Below, in pieces: positions 53,941 to 62,821 of a DNA stretch of 64,000 nt. Below the pieces are notes generated by a model. That model searched no databases, was not told the DNA's origin, and saw only the letters and a list, made by a program, of their open reading frames with translations. The stretch comes from Methylorubrum thiocyanatum (lineage in GTDB: Bacteria; Pseudomonadota; Alphaproteobacteria; Rhizobiales; Beijerinckiaceae): positions 62,001 through 126,000 of the forward strand of contig JACJIB010000011.1 of the NCBI GenBank assembly GCA_014138645.1, given 5' to 3'. The first letter of the stretch is position 1, and each line of letters starts with the position of its first letter. The position numbers and the translations under genes are program-made.

Positions 53941-55476
53941 ATGAGTCTGCTGCAACGGCTCGAAATGCGCCAGGGTCAGTCCCTGGTGATGACTCCGCAG
54001 CTGCTGCAGGCGATCAAGCTTCTCCAACTCTCGCAGCTCGATCTCGCAGCCTATGTCGATGCCGAGCTGGAGCGCAATCCGCTGCTGGAGCGCACCGAGG
54101 GCGAGCCGGCCCCCGAGCGCGAGGCGCCGGAGGCGTCGGGCGACGGCGACTACGAGGGCGGCGACGGGCCGGAGCCCGAGGGATGGCTCGCCTCCGACAT
54201 GACGCCGAGCCGCAGCGAGATCGAGGGCGACCTCGACACGCGCCTCGACAACGTCTTTGCCGACGAGAACCCCGCCCCGCGCGAGACCGCGGCCGGCGAC
54301 ATGCTTTCTCTGACGCCCGCACCCTACGGCAATACCGGCGGCAGCTTCGACGGGGAGCTTCCCGATTTCGAAGCGTCGCTGACCGCCGAGACGAGCCTGC
54401 GCGAGCACCTTGCCGCCCAGCTCGACCTCGCGACCCAGAACCCGTCCGACCGATTGATCGGCAGCTTCCTCATCGACGCGGTGGACGATGCCGGCTACCT
54501 GCGCGAGGACATCGATGGCGTGGCCGAACGGCTCGGCGCCTCGCTCGACGACGTCGCCCGCATCCTGAAGCTCGTCCAGACCTTCGACCCGCCGGGCGTG
54601 GCTGCCCGCGACCTCGCCGAATGCCTCGCGATCCAGCTCCGCGAGCAGGATCGGTTCGATCCGGCGATGCAGGCCCTGGTTTCGCGCCTCGACCTCGTGG
54701 CGAAGCGCGACTTTCCCGCCCTGCGCCGCCTGTGCGGCGTGGACGACGAGGATCTCGTCGAGATGCTGGCCGAGATCCGCCGGCTCGATCCGAAGCCCGG
54801 CCGCGCCTTCGGGGCGCACGCCGTCGAGGTGCTGGTCCCCGACGTGTTCGTTCGCCCGGCACCGGACGGCTCCTGGCTGATCGAGCTGAATTCCGAGACG
54901 CTGCCGCGGGTGCTGGTCAACCAGAGTTACTATGCCCGCGTCTCCAAGGGGGCGGTGGCGGACGGCGACAAGGCCTTCCTGTCCGAATGCCTGCAGACCG
55001 CCAACTGGCTCACCCGCAGCCTGGAGCAGCGGGCACGCACGATCCTGAAGGTCGCCACCGAGATCGTGCGCCAGCAGGATGCCTTCTTCCTGCACGGCGT
55101 CGCCCATCTGCGCCCGCTGAACCTCAAGACCGTCGCCGAGGCGATCGGCATGCACGAATCGACCGTCTCTCGGGTGACCTCCAACAAGTCGATCGGCACC
55201 AGCCGCGGCACCCTGGAGATGAAGTACTTCTTCACCGCCGCGATCCCCGGCGCGGCCGGTGCGGCGGCCCATTCCTCGGAGGCCGTGCGCCACCGCATCA
55301 AGCAGCTCGTGGACGCGGAAGCCGCCGACGTTCTGTCCGACGACGCGCTGGTGCAGCGGCTGCGCGACGAGGGCGTCGACATCGCGCGGCGCACCGTCGC
55401 CAAGTACCGGGAGTCGCTGCGCATCCCCTCCTCGATCGATCGCCGCCGGGCGAAGATGGCCGGTGCCACCCGCTGA
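53941..55476 (+). CDS. rpoN: RNA polymerase sigma-54 factor
   Basis: 511 aa. Region I is Gln/Leu-rich (LLQRLEMRQGQSLVMTPQLL then QAIKLLQLS). An acidic region II follows. The core-binding and DNA-binding regions include DPPGVAARDLAECLAIQLRE, LNLKTVAEAIGMHESTVSRV and the RpoN box ARRTVAKYRE near the C-terminus. It directs transcription from -24/-12 promoters with enhancer-binding proteins. Its location before hpf and ptsN matches the widespread rpoN cluster. Confidence 0.97.
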   Translation: MSLLQRLEMRQGQSLVMTPQLLQAIKLLQLSQLDLAAYVDAELERNPLLERTEGEPAPEREAPEASGDGDYEGGDGPEPEGWLASDMTPSRSEIEGDLDTRLDNVFADENPAPRETAAGDMLSLTPAPYGNTGGSFDGELPDFEASLTAETSLREHLAAQLDLATQNPSDRLIGSFLIDAVDDAGYLREDIDGVAERLGASLDDVARILKLVQTFDPPGVAARDLAECLAIQLREQDRFDPAMQALVSRLDLVAKRDFPALRRLCGVDDEDLVEMLAEIRRLDPKPGRAFGAHAVEVLVPDVFVRPAPDGSWLIELNSETLPRVLVNQSYYARVSKGAVADGDKAFLSECLQTANWLTRSLEQRARTILKVATEIVRQQDAFFLHGVAHLRPLNLKTVAEAIGMHESTVSRVTSNKSIGTSRGTLEMKYFFTAAIPGAAGAAAHSSEAVRHRIKQLVDAEAADVLSDDALVQRLRDEGVDIARRTVAKYRESLRIPSSIDRRRAKMAGATR

Positions 55477-55521
55477 CCGATGAGGGCGGTGCCGTCACGC
55501 GAAAGCCTTGCGCCGGCTCGC

Positions 55522-55547
55522 CTTCGCGTTGACTCTTCGCGTTGACT
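55522..55547. repeat. Perfect 13-base tandem duplication next to the hpf promoter
   Basis: CTTCGCGTTGACT occurs twice in direct tandem (55522-55534 and 55535-55547). Each copy ends in a -35-like TTGACT. Confidence 0.9.
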
Positions 55548-55570
55548 TGCCCCGCCCCCCTTTCTAACTC
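55542..55570 (+). promoter_or_regulatory. Candidate promoter for hpf
   Basis: TTGACT (55542-55547) and TAACTC (55565-55570), spacer 17 bases, 34 bases before the hpf ATG. The -10 is a modest match. Confidence 0.4.
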
Positions 55571-55603
55571 TCGAAGCCCTCGGGAGGAAAAGCGGAGACG
55601 TCG

Positions 55604-56206
55604 ATGGCAGGTTTGCGGGTCACGGGGCATGGCCTCGATCTCGGTACGGCCCTTCGAGGCCGGGTCGAAGACCGCATGGCGGCGACGCTTTCGAAGTACC
55701 TCGATCCGCATATGAGCGGTTCCTGCACAGGGCACGTGACGCTGCGGCGCGACGGGACCGCCTACCGCACCGACTGCGTGCTGCATCTCGTCACCGGCCT
55801 GACGCTGGAAGCCTCGGGTGCGGCGCACGACGTGCATGCGAGCTTCGAGCAGACCGCCGACAAGCTCGAGAAGCGCCTGCGCCGCTACAAGCACAAGCTC
55901 AAGACCCACGGCGCGCCGAGCCATAACGGGGCGGATATCGAGGCGGCCTACGCCGTCTTCGCCGCCCCCGATGAGGATGTCGACGACGAGCCGGCCGAGG
56001 CGGAGGAGGGCGACCACCCGCCGGTCGTGGCCGAGAGCACCCGCACCCTCAAGCGCCAGTCGGTGAGCGAGGCCGTGACCGCCCTCGACATGACCGGCGC
56101 CCCCGTCGTCGTTTTCGTTCACGCTGGCACCGGGCGCATCAACGTCGTATATCGGCGCAGTGACGGCGCCATCGGGTGGGTCGATCCGCCCGGCGACCGA
56201 GGTTGA
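55604..56206 (+). CDS. hpf: Ribosome hibernation-promoting factor, long form (HPF/RaiA)
   Basis: 200 aa. The N-terminal S30AE domain (about 1-105: VTGHGLDLGTALRGRVEDRM, YRTDCVLHLVTGLTLEASG) binds the decoding centre. The C-terminal dimerisation domain (LKRQSVSEAVTALDMTGAPV then VVFVHAGTGRINVVYRRSDG) is complete, so it should form 100S ribosome dimers. It follows rpoN and precedes ptsN. A good GGAGG precedes the ATG. Confidence 0.94.
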   Translation: MAGLRVTGHGLDLGTALRGRVEDRMAATLSKYLDPHMSGSCTGHVTLRRDGTAYRTDCVLHLVTGLTLEASGAAHDVHASFEQTADKLEKRLRRYKHKLKTHGAPSHNGADIEAAYAVFAAPDEDVDDEPAEAEEGDHPPVVAESTRTLKRQSVSEAVTALDMTGAPVVVFVHAGTGRINVVYRRSDGAIGWVDPPGDRG

Positions 56207-56330
56207 GGCAAGGGCCCGTTTCGGGCCATCTCGGGCAGGGGCTCGGGCGTCCCTTACGAAGCTCCGGCCGCGCCGTTGCGGACGGGCGATGGACTTCCGG
56301 TTCCTGGAAGGCCGCGTGAGGCGCTCCATG

Positions 56331-56350
56331 CCGGGGCTATCCGGCCCCGG
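56331..56350 (+). other. Hairpin between hpf and ptsN
   Basis: CCGGGG and CCCCGG arms with an 8-base loop, without a T-run. It lies about 70 bases before ptsN and could attenuate transcription or affect mRNA stability. Confidence 0.4.
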
Positions 56351-56419
56351 AAGCCGTGCATGAGAACGCGGGACCGCCCACATGCCGGATGGATCCCGCC
56401 CACGAGGCGTTTAGTTTTC

Positions 56420-56887
56420 ATGCCGATGCTCGAATTCCTGAACCCGGACTCGGTCGTCTCCACCCTGCGCGTGCGCGACAAGAAGCACGTGCTGCAGGAG
56501 CTGGCCGCCCACGCCGCCCGCCGCCTGCCCGGCCTGTCCGACCGCGACATCTTCGAGACTCTGCTCCAGCGCGAGCGCCTGGGCTCCACCGGCATCGGCG
56601 ACGGCGTCGCGATCCCCCACGGCAAGCTGGCGCAGCTCGACCGGCTGTTCGGTCTCGTCGCCCGCCTCGAAAAGCCTGTGGATTTCGACGCTCTCGACGG
56701 CCAGCCCGTCGATGTCGCCTTCCTGCTGCTGGCGCCGGAGACCGCCGGAGCCGACCACCTCAAGGCCCTCGCTCAGGTCGCCCGGCTCTTGCGCGAACCC
56801 GGCATGCTGGAGCGCATCCGCAGCGCCCGCGACGCGACCGCCCTCTACGCGCTCCTGGCCAACGGCCCGACGACGCAGGCCGCCTGA
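56420..56887 (+). CDS. ptsN: PTS IIA-like nitrogen regulatory protein
   Basis: 155 aa EIIA(Ntr). The phosphorylated His67 sits in GVAIPHGKL. Family segments STLRVRDKKHVLQELAAHAA and VDFDALDGQPVDVAFLLLAP are present. It receives phosphate from the PTS(Ntr) proteins and modulates nitrogen and potassium control. ATG 56420 is preferred over upstream in-frame codons as it matches the family N-terminus. Confidence 0.95.
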   Translation: MPMLEFLNPDSVVSTLRVRDKKHVLQELAAHAARRLPGLSDRDIFETLLQRERLGSTGIGDGVAIPHGKLAQLDRLFGLVARLEKPVDFDALDGQPVDVAFLLLAPETAGADHLKALAQVARLLREPGMLERIRSARDATALYALLANGPTTQAA

Positions 56888-56889
56888 GC

Positions 56890-57219
56890 ATGATCCTGTT
56901 CCACCCGCGCACCGCCCTCGTTCTGGCGGTGCTCCTCGCGCCCGGCAGCCTCCAAGCACAGGGCGAGGCCGCCTGCGCCCGTGATGTGCTCGTGGCGGGT
57001 TCGATGCAGCGGCAGGCGATCGATCAGCTCGAAGGCGGGGGCGACGACGAGGCGAGCCTGTGCCGCGTCTGGCGCCGCCATGTCGAGACCATGCGCCGGA
57101 TCGCCGGCGTCTACGGCCGCTGCCTGTCCGGCCCCGAGCGCACCGAGCGCCTGTCCCAGGTCCAGGCCTCGGAGAAGGAATTTTCAGGGCTTCTGCGCAG
57201 CCGCTGCCGCGGGATGTGA
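56890..57219 (+). CDS. Small secreted protein with four cysteines, unknown
   Basis: 109 aa. A signal peptide (ending SLQAQG) precedes a helical domain with four cysteines (ACARD, SLCRVW, GRCLSG, SRCRGM), likely two disulfides. It starts 2 bases after ptsN, suggesting co-transcription. No family recognised. Confidence 0.65.
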   Translation: MILFHPRTALVLAVLLAPGSLQAQGEAACARDVLVAGSMQRQAIDQLEGGGDDEASLCRVWRRHVETMRRIAGVYGRCLSGPERTERLSQVQASEKEFSGLLRSRCRGM

Positions 57220-57311
57220 GGGCGAGCGCGGCTGTTCGCGCCACGCGTTTCGTGCATGATCGCTGCAACCGCCCGCGAGCCTCGTCCGGGCCTTCCGGCT
57301 ACGGATGCGGA

Positions 57312-58331
57312 GTGAGCGTGCCTCCCTTTCCCTTCACCGCCATCGTTGCCCAGGAGGAGATGAAGCGAGCGCTGCTGATCGCGGCCGTCGATCCCTCCGT
57401 CGGCGGCGTCCTCGTCTTCGGTGACCGGGGCACCGGCAAGTCCACCGCCGTGCGGGCGCTGGCGGCGCTGCTGCCGAGGATCCGGGCGGTAGCGGGCTGT
57501 CCCTATTCCTGTTCGCCCGAAAGCCCGGCCCAAGCCTGCCCGCATTGTTCCCAGGGGAGAGGCAAGAGCCATCAGATCCCGGTGCCGGTGGTCGACCTGC
57601 CCCTCGGCGCGACCGAGGATCGGGTGGTCGGCGCCCTCGATCTCGAGCGGGCGCTGACGAAGGGCGAGAAGGCGTTCGAGCCGGGCCTGCTGGCGCGGGC
57701 CAACCGCGGCTTCCTCTATATCGACGAGGTGAACCTCCTGGAGGACCATCTCGTGGACCTCCTGCTCGACGTGGCGGCCTCCGGGGTCAACACGGTGGAG
57801 CGCGAGGGCCTGTCCCTGCGCCACCCGGCGCGCTTCGTCCTCGTCGGCAGCGGCAATCCGGAGGAGGGGGAACTGCGCCCGCAGCTTCTCGACCGCTTCG
57901 GCCTCGCCTGCGAGGTCGCGACGCCGACCGACATCGCCACGCGAATCGAGGTGGTGCGCCGCCGCGATGCCTACGAGCGCGACGGGGAGGCGTTCTGTGC
58001 CGCCCAAGCCAAGGCGGAGAAGGCGCTGCAGAAGACGATCCTGTCCGCCCGCGAGCGGCTCGGCGGCGTCGGCGTTCCCGACGCGGTGCTCGAGAGCGCA
58101 GCCCGGCTCTGCCTCGCGCTCGGCACCGACGGCCTGCGCGGCGAACTCACGCTGATGCGCACCGCCCGGGCGCTCGCTGCCCTCGAAGGGGCCGACGTCG
58201 TCTCAGTGGCGCATCTGCGGCAGGTGGCGCCGAGCGCGCTGCGCCACCGCCTGCGCCGCAACCCCCTCGACGAGTCGGGCTCCACGGCGCGCGTGGCGCG
58301 AGCCGTGGCAGAGGTGCTGGAACCGGCCTGA
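57312..58331 (+). CDS. bchI: Magnesium chelatase ATPase subunit I
   Basis: 339 aa from GTG 57312 (a second in-frame GTG at 57318 is possible). The AAA+ subunit drives Mg insertion into protoporphyrin IX with BchD and BchH. Walker A is GDRGTGKS (37-44). A Cys-containing loop GCPYSCSPESPAQACPHC follows. Walker B is FLYIDEVNLLEDHLVDLLLD, the insert EREGLSLRHPARFVLVGSGN is typical, and the arginine finger/sensor region is ELRPQLLDRFGL. No bchD or bchH adjacent; photosynthesis genes must lie elsewhere. Confidence 0.93.
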   Translation: MSVPPFPFTAIVAQEEMKRALLIAAVDPSVGGVLVFGDRGTGKSTAVRALAALLPRIRAVAGCPYSCSPESPAQACPHCSQGRGKSHQIPVPVVDLPLGATEDRVVGALDLERALTKGEKAFEPGLLARANRGFLYIDEVNLLEDHLVDLLLDVAASGVNTVEREGLSLRHPARFVLVGSGNPEEGELRPQLLDRFGLACEVATPTDIATRIEVVRRRDAYERDGEAFCAAQAKAEKALQKTILSARERLGGVGVPDAVLESAARLCLALGTDGLRGELTLMRTARALAALEGADVVSVAHLRQVAPSALRHRLRRNPLDESGSTARVARAVAEVLEPA

Positions 58332-58347
58332 AGCCTCGTCCCGAGCC

Positions 58348-58986
58348 TCAATTGTCCTGGTCGATGTCCTTGTCGAGGACCGTCTTCGATTCGACCGTGG
58401 TGTCGGCCTTGAGCCGGTAGACCAGCGGGATGCCGGTGGCGATCTCGAGGCTCGCGATGGTCTTGGTGGTCATGCCGTCGAGCACCATCACCAGCGCCCG
58501 CAGCGAGTTGCCGTGGGCGGCCACCAGCACCCGCTCGCCCGACATCACGCGCGGCAGGATCGTCTGGATGTAATAGGGCAGCACCCGCGCGGCGGTGTCC
58601 TTGAGGCTCTCGCCGCCGGGCGGCGGCACGTCGTAGGAGCGGCGCCACTCGTGGACCTGGGCATCGCCCCAGCGCTCGCGGGCGTCGTCCTTGTTGAGGC
58701 CGGAGAGGTCGCCGTAATCGCGCTCGTTGAGCGCCTCGTTGCGGATCGTCTCCAGGCCGGCCTGGCCCATCTCCTCGAGGATCAGCGCGCAGGTGTTCTG
58801 GGCGCGCCGCAGGTTCGAGGTGAAGGCGACGTCGAACTGCGTGCCTTGGCTCTTGAGCCAGCGCCCGGCCCGGCGGGCCTCGTCGATCCCGAGCTCCGTG
58901 AGCTCCGGATCGCGCCAGCCGGTGAACAGCTTCTTCAGGTTCCACTCGCTCTGGCCGTGCCGAGCGAGGACGAGCAGGCGCTCCAT
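58348..58986 (-). CDS. gpmA: 2,3-bisphosphoglycerate-dependent phosphoglycerate mutase
   Basis: 212 aa, shorter than E. coli GpmA (250), as in other alphaproteobacteria. It interconverts 3- and 2-phosphoglycerate. The phospho-His is in LARHGQSEWN (His10); FTGWRDPELTELG, NERDYGDLSGLNKDD and the second His in AAHGNSLRAL are intact. ATG 58986 begins at the conserved strand. It converges with bchI (16 bases between ends). Confidence 0.95.
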   Translation of the reverse strand: MERLLVLARHGQSEWNLKKLFTGWRDPELTELGIDEARRAGRWLKSQGTQFDVAFTSNLRRAQNTCALILEEMGQAGLETIRNEALNERDYGDLSGLNKDDARERWGDAQVHEWRRSYDVPPPGGESLKDTAARVLPYYIQTILPRVMSGERVLVAAHGNSLRALVMVLDGMTTKTIASLEIATGIPLVYRLKADTTVESKTVLDKDIDQDN

Positions 58987-59127
58987 GGGATGGGTCTCTC
59001 CGGAGAAGGGCAGGCGGGGCCGCCGCGGCACGGCACCCCGGAAGTATGGGCGGGCCTCTACCAGAGGCCACGCCGCCCCCCAAGCCCAAGCCTGACGTTC
59101 CGCCGAATTCGTTATTCGGAGATAAGT

Positions 59128-59931
59128 CTAATCCCGCAGTCCGAGCACGTCGTCCATGCCGTAGAGCCCCGGCGGCTTGTCGAAGGCCCATTGCGCCGCC
59201 CGCACGGCGCCGCGGGCGAAGATCGCCCGGTCCTCGGCGTGGTGGGAGAGGGTGATGCGCTCGGAGGGCCCGGCGAAGATCACGCTGTGATCGCCGACCA
59301 CCGAACCCCCGCGCAGGGTGGCGAAGCCGATATCGCCGGGCCGGCGCGCCCCGGTATGCCCGTCCCGGGTCGAGACGCGGGTCTCGGCCAGCGCCACGCG
59401 GCGGCCCTCCGCCGCCGCCTCGCCGAGCAGCAAGGCGGTGCCCGAGGGGGCATCGACCTTCATGCGGTGGTGCATCTCCAGCACCTCGATGTCGAACTCC
59501 TCGCCGAGCGTCGCGGCGACCTTGCGCACGAGACCGGCGAGGAGGTTGACGCCGAGCGACATGTTGCCCGAGCGCACGATGCGGGCGTGGTAGCTCGCCG
59601 CCTCCAGCCGCTTCAGGTCGTCCGCGGACAGTCCCGTGGTGCCGACGACGTGGACGATACGGGCCTGCGCGGCGAGTTCGGCGAAGGCGACCGTCGCGGC
59701 CGGCGCCGTGAAGTCGAGCACGCCGTCGGCGGCGACGAAGCGTGACAACGGGTCGTCGCTCACCGGTACGCCGAGATCGCCGATCCCCGCGAGGCGCCCG
59801 GCATCCTGTCCCAGGGCGGGAGAGCCGGGGCGCTCGATGGCCCCGTGCAGCGTGCAGCCCTCGGCCTCCGCGACCGCCCGGATCAGCATCCGCCCCATGC
59901 GCCCCTCGGCGCCGACAACGACGAGCTTCAT
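59128..59931 (-). CDS. dapB: 4-hydroxy-tetrahydrodipicolinate reductase
   Basis: 267 aa. It reduces the tetrahydrodipicolinate precursor in lysine and meso-DAP synthesis. The N-terminal Rossmann motif is VVGAEGRMGRML, DFTAPAAT and GTTGLS follow, and the catalytic block is HHRMKVDAPSGTAL with the active His and Lys. The C-terminal domain is normal. It is on the same strand as gpmA, 141 bases upstream, and may share its transcript. Confidence 0.97.
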   Translation of the reverse strand: MKLVVVGAEGRMGRMLIRAVAEAEGCTLHGAIERPGSPALGQDAGRLAGIGDLGVPVSDDPLSRFVAADGVLDFTAPAATVAFAELAAQARIVHVVGTTGLSADDLKRLEAASYHARIVRSGNMSLGVNLLAGLVRKVAATLGEEFDIEVLEMHHRMKVDAPSGTALLLGEAAAEGRRVALAETRVSTRDGHTGARRPGDIGFATLRGGSVVGDHSVIFAGPSERITLSHHAEDRAIFARGAVRAAQWAFDKPPGLYGMDDVLGLRD

Positions 59932-60003
59932 GATGATCGACTTCCCGCTTCGATGGATGGCCGGCTCACCCGTCGGGTGTCGCGCCGATGGGCCTTTGAA
60001 GCT

Positions 60004-60693
60004 CTATACACGCTGCGAGGCGATCAGCGGGCCGAGCACATCCGACACGCCGCTGACGGTGATCTGCGTGCCGACGCACAGCAGCAGGAAGGCCGAGAGG
60101 CGCCCGAGCACGCGGGCCCGCACCGGACCGATCAGGGTCACCACCCGGTCCGCCGAGCCGTAGGCGAGACGGATCACGCCGGCGATGGCCACAGCCGCCA
60201 GGGAAGCGCCGAGGAAGAAACCGGCGAGGTCACCCGGTTCGGACGGACGATTGGCCCCGAGCGCGATGGCGACGGCGATGGTGCCGGGCCCGGTGGTGAA
60301 GGGCAGGGTGAGCGGAAAGAAGGCGACCTCGGCGAGATTCTCGCCGGCCTCCGGCTCGGCCTCGGCATGTTTGCGGGCCTCCCGCGCCTCGGGCGCGTTG
60401 AGCAGGGTCCAGGCGAAGGCCGCCACGAACAGGCCGCCGGCGATGCGCAGGGCCGCCAGCGACACGCCGAAGAAATTGAGGATCGGGGCGCCGGCCCAGA
60501 GGGCGGACAGCATCACCAGGGCTGCGTAGAAGCCGATCCGCCGCGACAGCTCCGCCCGCTCCGCCTGCGAGCGGTCGGCGGTGATCTGCGCGAACATCAG
60601 CGCCGAGCCGACCGGGTTCACGATCGAGAACAGGCTGGACAGCGCGAGCAGGAAGCTCGGCAGCACGGTCTCGAATCCGATGGATGCCAGCAT
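60004..60693 (-). CDS. MarC-family integral membrane protein
   Basis: 229 aa with six hydrophobic segments. Typical stretches: SSLFSIVNPVGSALMFAQIT near the start and FFPLTLPFTTGPGTIAVAIA in the centre. A charged loop (EAREARKHAEAEPEAGE) separates halves. The family was linked to antibiotic resistance, but the function is not established. 72 bases upstream of dapB. Confidence 0.93.
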   Translation of the reverse strand: MLASIGFETVLPSFLLALSSLFSIVNPVGSALMFAQITADRSQAERAELSRRIGFYAALVMLSALWAGAPILNFFGVSLAALRIAGGLFVAAFAWTLLNAPEAREARKHAEAEPEAGENLAEVAFFPLTLPFTTGPGTIAVAIALGANRPSEPGDLAGFFLGASLAAVAIAGVIRLAYGSADRVVTLIGPVRARVLGRLSAFLLLCVGTQITVSGVSDVLGPLIASQRV

Positions 60694-60732
60694 GCTTGCC
60701 CGGCTCGACGGTGGGGAGAAAACGGGCCGGCT

Positions 60733-61467
60733 TTAGCCCGGCTGCCCCGCCGGCACCAGCACCCGTGCCGGCACCCGGCTCTCCAGGCGGCGCACCTGCC
60801 GCACCGCAACCGGGCGGTAGAGCTGTTTCGTGGCATCCACCACGTGCAGGCCCGCGAACGGCATGGCGAGGCCGGTGCCGAACCGCTCCCAGGCCGCGGC
60901 CGTGCGCAGCCAGAACCGGCTGCGGATCGGCGGCATATAGAGCGTCTCGGCCCAGCCCTCCGGCGAGAACAGCGTGTCGCGCATCAGCCGCGAGAGCTGC
61001 GAGCGGCTGTAGGGCTGGCCGTGGCCGAAGGGCGTCGCGTCCCGCCGTGCCCAGACGCCGGTGCGGTTGGGCACGACGAGGATCAGGCGCCCGCCCGGCG
61101 TCAGCACCCGCCAGACCTCGGCCAGCAATTCGCTCGGGCTCTCCACGGCTTCGAGGCCGTGGACGAGGATGACGCGATCGACCGCGGCCTCGGGCAGGGG
61201 CAGCATCGTCAGGTCGGCGAGCGCCGTCACCGAGCGTCCGCTGGAGGGCCAGTTCACCACGCCCTGGGTCGCGGGCATGAAGGCCAGCGTACGCTCGGCG
61301 ATGACGTGGACCGGGCCGAGATAGGGCGTGACGTAGCCGAGCCCCAGCACGCGCAACCCCGAGACCGAGCCGAGGAACCCGTGGATCGTCCGGCCGACGA
61401 CACGGTGCGTGACGACGCCGAGCGGACTGGCGTAGAAGGCGCGCAGGTCCGTGACGTCGAGGCGCAT
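60733..61467 (-). CDS. SAM-dependent methyltransferase-like protein
   Basis: 244 aa. It has the fold of a class I methyltransferase: RVLGLGYVTPYLGP (motif I region, lacking the usual GCGxG), LPLPEAAVDRVILVHGLEAV and LLAEVWRVLTPGGRLILVVP (motifs III-IV), and NRTGVWARRDATPFGHGQPY with a conserved tail. The changed motif I is shared, to my knowledge, by this alphaproteobacterial family. Substrate unknown. It is divergent from the hydroxyacylglutathione hydrolase gene. Confidence 0.85.
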   Translation of the reverse strand: MRLDVTDLRAFYASPLGVVTHRVVGRTIHGFLGSVSGLRVLGLGYVTPYLGPVHVIAERTLAFMPATQGVVNWPSSGRSVTALADLTMLPLPEAAVDRVILVHGLEAVESPSELLAEVWRVLTPGGRLILVVPNRTGVWARRDATPFGHGQPYSRSQLSRLMRDTLFSPEGWAETLYMPPIRSRFWLRTAAAWERFGTGLAMPFAGLHVVDATKQLYRPVAVRQVRRLESRVPARVLVPAGQPG

Positions 61468-61735
61468 CGGATGGGGTGCCGGCACGGCCGGTGATCCTCC
61501 ACGAGACGGTTTCCGCAAGGCGGATGCCGCATCAATGGGGATCGCGGGCGCGTCCGGCAAGCGGGTTGGGCGAAGGTGCTGGTGGAGGGCTCGACCCGCC
61601 GCGGCGTAAGCGCGGCTGCGCCTCCGATTCCGGAACCGCCGCCAGCGCGCACAGGTTCCTCGCCCGGCACCGGCCGGCCGACAGGCTCCCGCCGGCATCC
61701 GGGCGTGAGCGTCCTTCTTGGCGAAAGGGTCTTCG

Positions 61736-62515
61736 ATGACGAGAGCGGCTCCCGAACTCCGCACCTTCCTGTGCCGGAGCGACAATATCGGCGTGCTGAT
61801 CCGCGATCCCGCCAGCGGCGCCTGTGCCGCCATCGACGTGCCGGAGGCAGGTCCCGTGCTCGCCGCCCTCGACGCGGAGGGCTGGACGCTCACCGACATC
61901 CTCGTCACCCATCGCCACGGCGACCACATCGAGGGCATTCCGGAGGTGGTCGAGCGCACGGGCGCGCGCGTGACCGCGCCGGAGAAGGCGCGCGCGGCGG
62001 TGCCGGGGGCCGCCCGCTACGTCAAGGAAGGCGACACGGTCACCGTCGGCGGTCTTTCGGCCCAGGTCTGGGAGACGCCGGGCCACTGCGCCGACCACGT
62101 GACCTACCATTTCGCCGATGCCGGCGTGGCGTTCGCGGGCGACACGCTGTTCACCCTCGGCTGCGGCCGGGTGATGGAGGCCGAGCCCGCCACCCTCTGG
62201 CGCTCGCTCAAACGCTTCCTCGCTCTGCCCGATGCGACCGCGGTCTATAGCGGACACGATTACGTGCTCTCCAACGGCCGGTTCGCGCTGGCCGCCGATC
62301 CGGACAATGCCGACTTGAAGGAGCGGGTGGCGCAGGCCGAGCGCCTCGCGCAGGAGGGCCGCTTCCTGATCCCGTCGACCATCGGCGAGGAGAAGGCGAC
62401 GAACCCGTTCCTGCGCGTGTCCGAGCCGGCACTCGCCCGCTCGGCCGGGCTGGAGCCCGGCTCGGACCCGGAGGCGGTGTTCACGGCGCTGCGGGCCTGG
62501 AAGAACCGCTTCTAA
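61736..62515 (+). CDS. gloB: Hydroxyacylglutathione hydrolase (glyoxalase II), metallo-beta-lactamase fold
   Basis: 259 aa. It hydrolyses S-lactoylglutathione in methylglyoxal detoxification. The metal motif THRHGDHIEG is near residue 57, TPGHCADHVTYHF supplies the next His, and AFAGDTLFTLGCGRVMEA the bridging Asp. SGHDYVLSN carries the last His. The C-terminal substrate domain includes KERVAQAERLAQEGR and PFLRVSEP. ATG 61736 fits the family N-terminus. Confidence 0.95.
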   Translation: MTRAAPELRTFLCRSDNIGVLIRDPASGACAAIDVPEAGPVLAALDAEGWTLTDILVTHRHGDHIEGIPEVVERTGARVTAPEKARAAVPGAARYVKEGDTVTVGGLSAQVWETPGHCADHVTYHFADAGVAFAGDTLFTLGCGRVMEAEPATLWRSLKRFLALPDATAVYSGHDYVLSNGRFALAADPDNADLKERVAQAERLAQEGRFLIPSTIGEEKATNPFLRVSEPALARSAGLEPGSDPEAVFTALRAWKNRF

Positions 62516-62668
62516 GAGGGGGGACGGGCGGGCCGGCCTTCCATTACCGTGCCGCATGTGTCCGGCGAGATCTTGCCTTCGGCCCGATCCCGTGTGATCG
62601 AAGCCCACGGTTTGCGCATCGCAACACGACCCGCTCGTCCGCGTATCCTCGGCGAAAGGCCGGTTCCC

Positions 62669-62821
62669 TTGCCCACCCTGTTCCGTTTCCTCGCCACGAT
62701 CGCGATCCTCGCGGGCCTCGTCTTCGCGGGCATGTTCGCGCTGGCGACCTTCGTTCAGCCGACCCCGCGGGAGATCAGCGTCACCATTCCGCCCGCGAAG
62801 CTCCAGCCGGGCAATCGATGA
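62669..62821 (+). CDS. Small single-pass membrane protein upstream of xerD
   Basis: 50 aa from TTG 62669, with GAAAGG about 11 bases upstream; a longer reading from ATG 62549 is possible. It is a single membrane helix (FLATIAILAGLVFAGMFALA) followed by a short periplasmic tail FVQPTPREISVTIPPAKLQP. Its stop overlaps the xerD ATG (ATGA), which supports translation. Short proteins of this shape next to xerD recur in alphaproteobacteria. Role unknown. Confidence 0.6.
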   Translation: MPTLFRFLATIAILAGLVFAGMFALATFVQPTPREISVTIPPAKLQPGNR

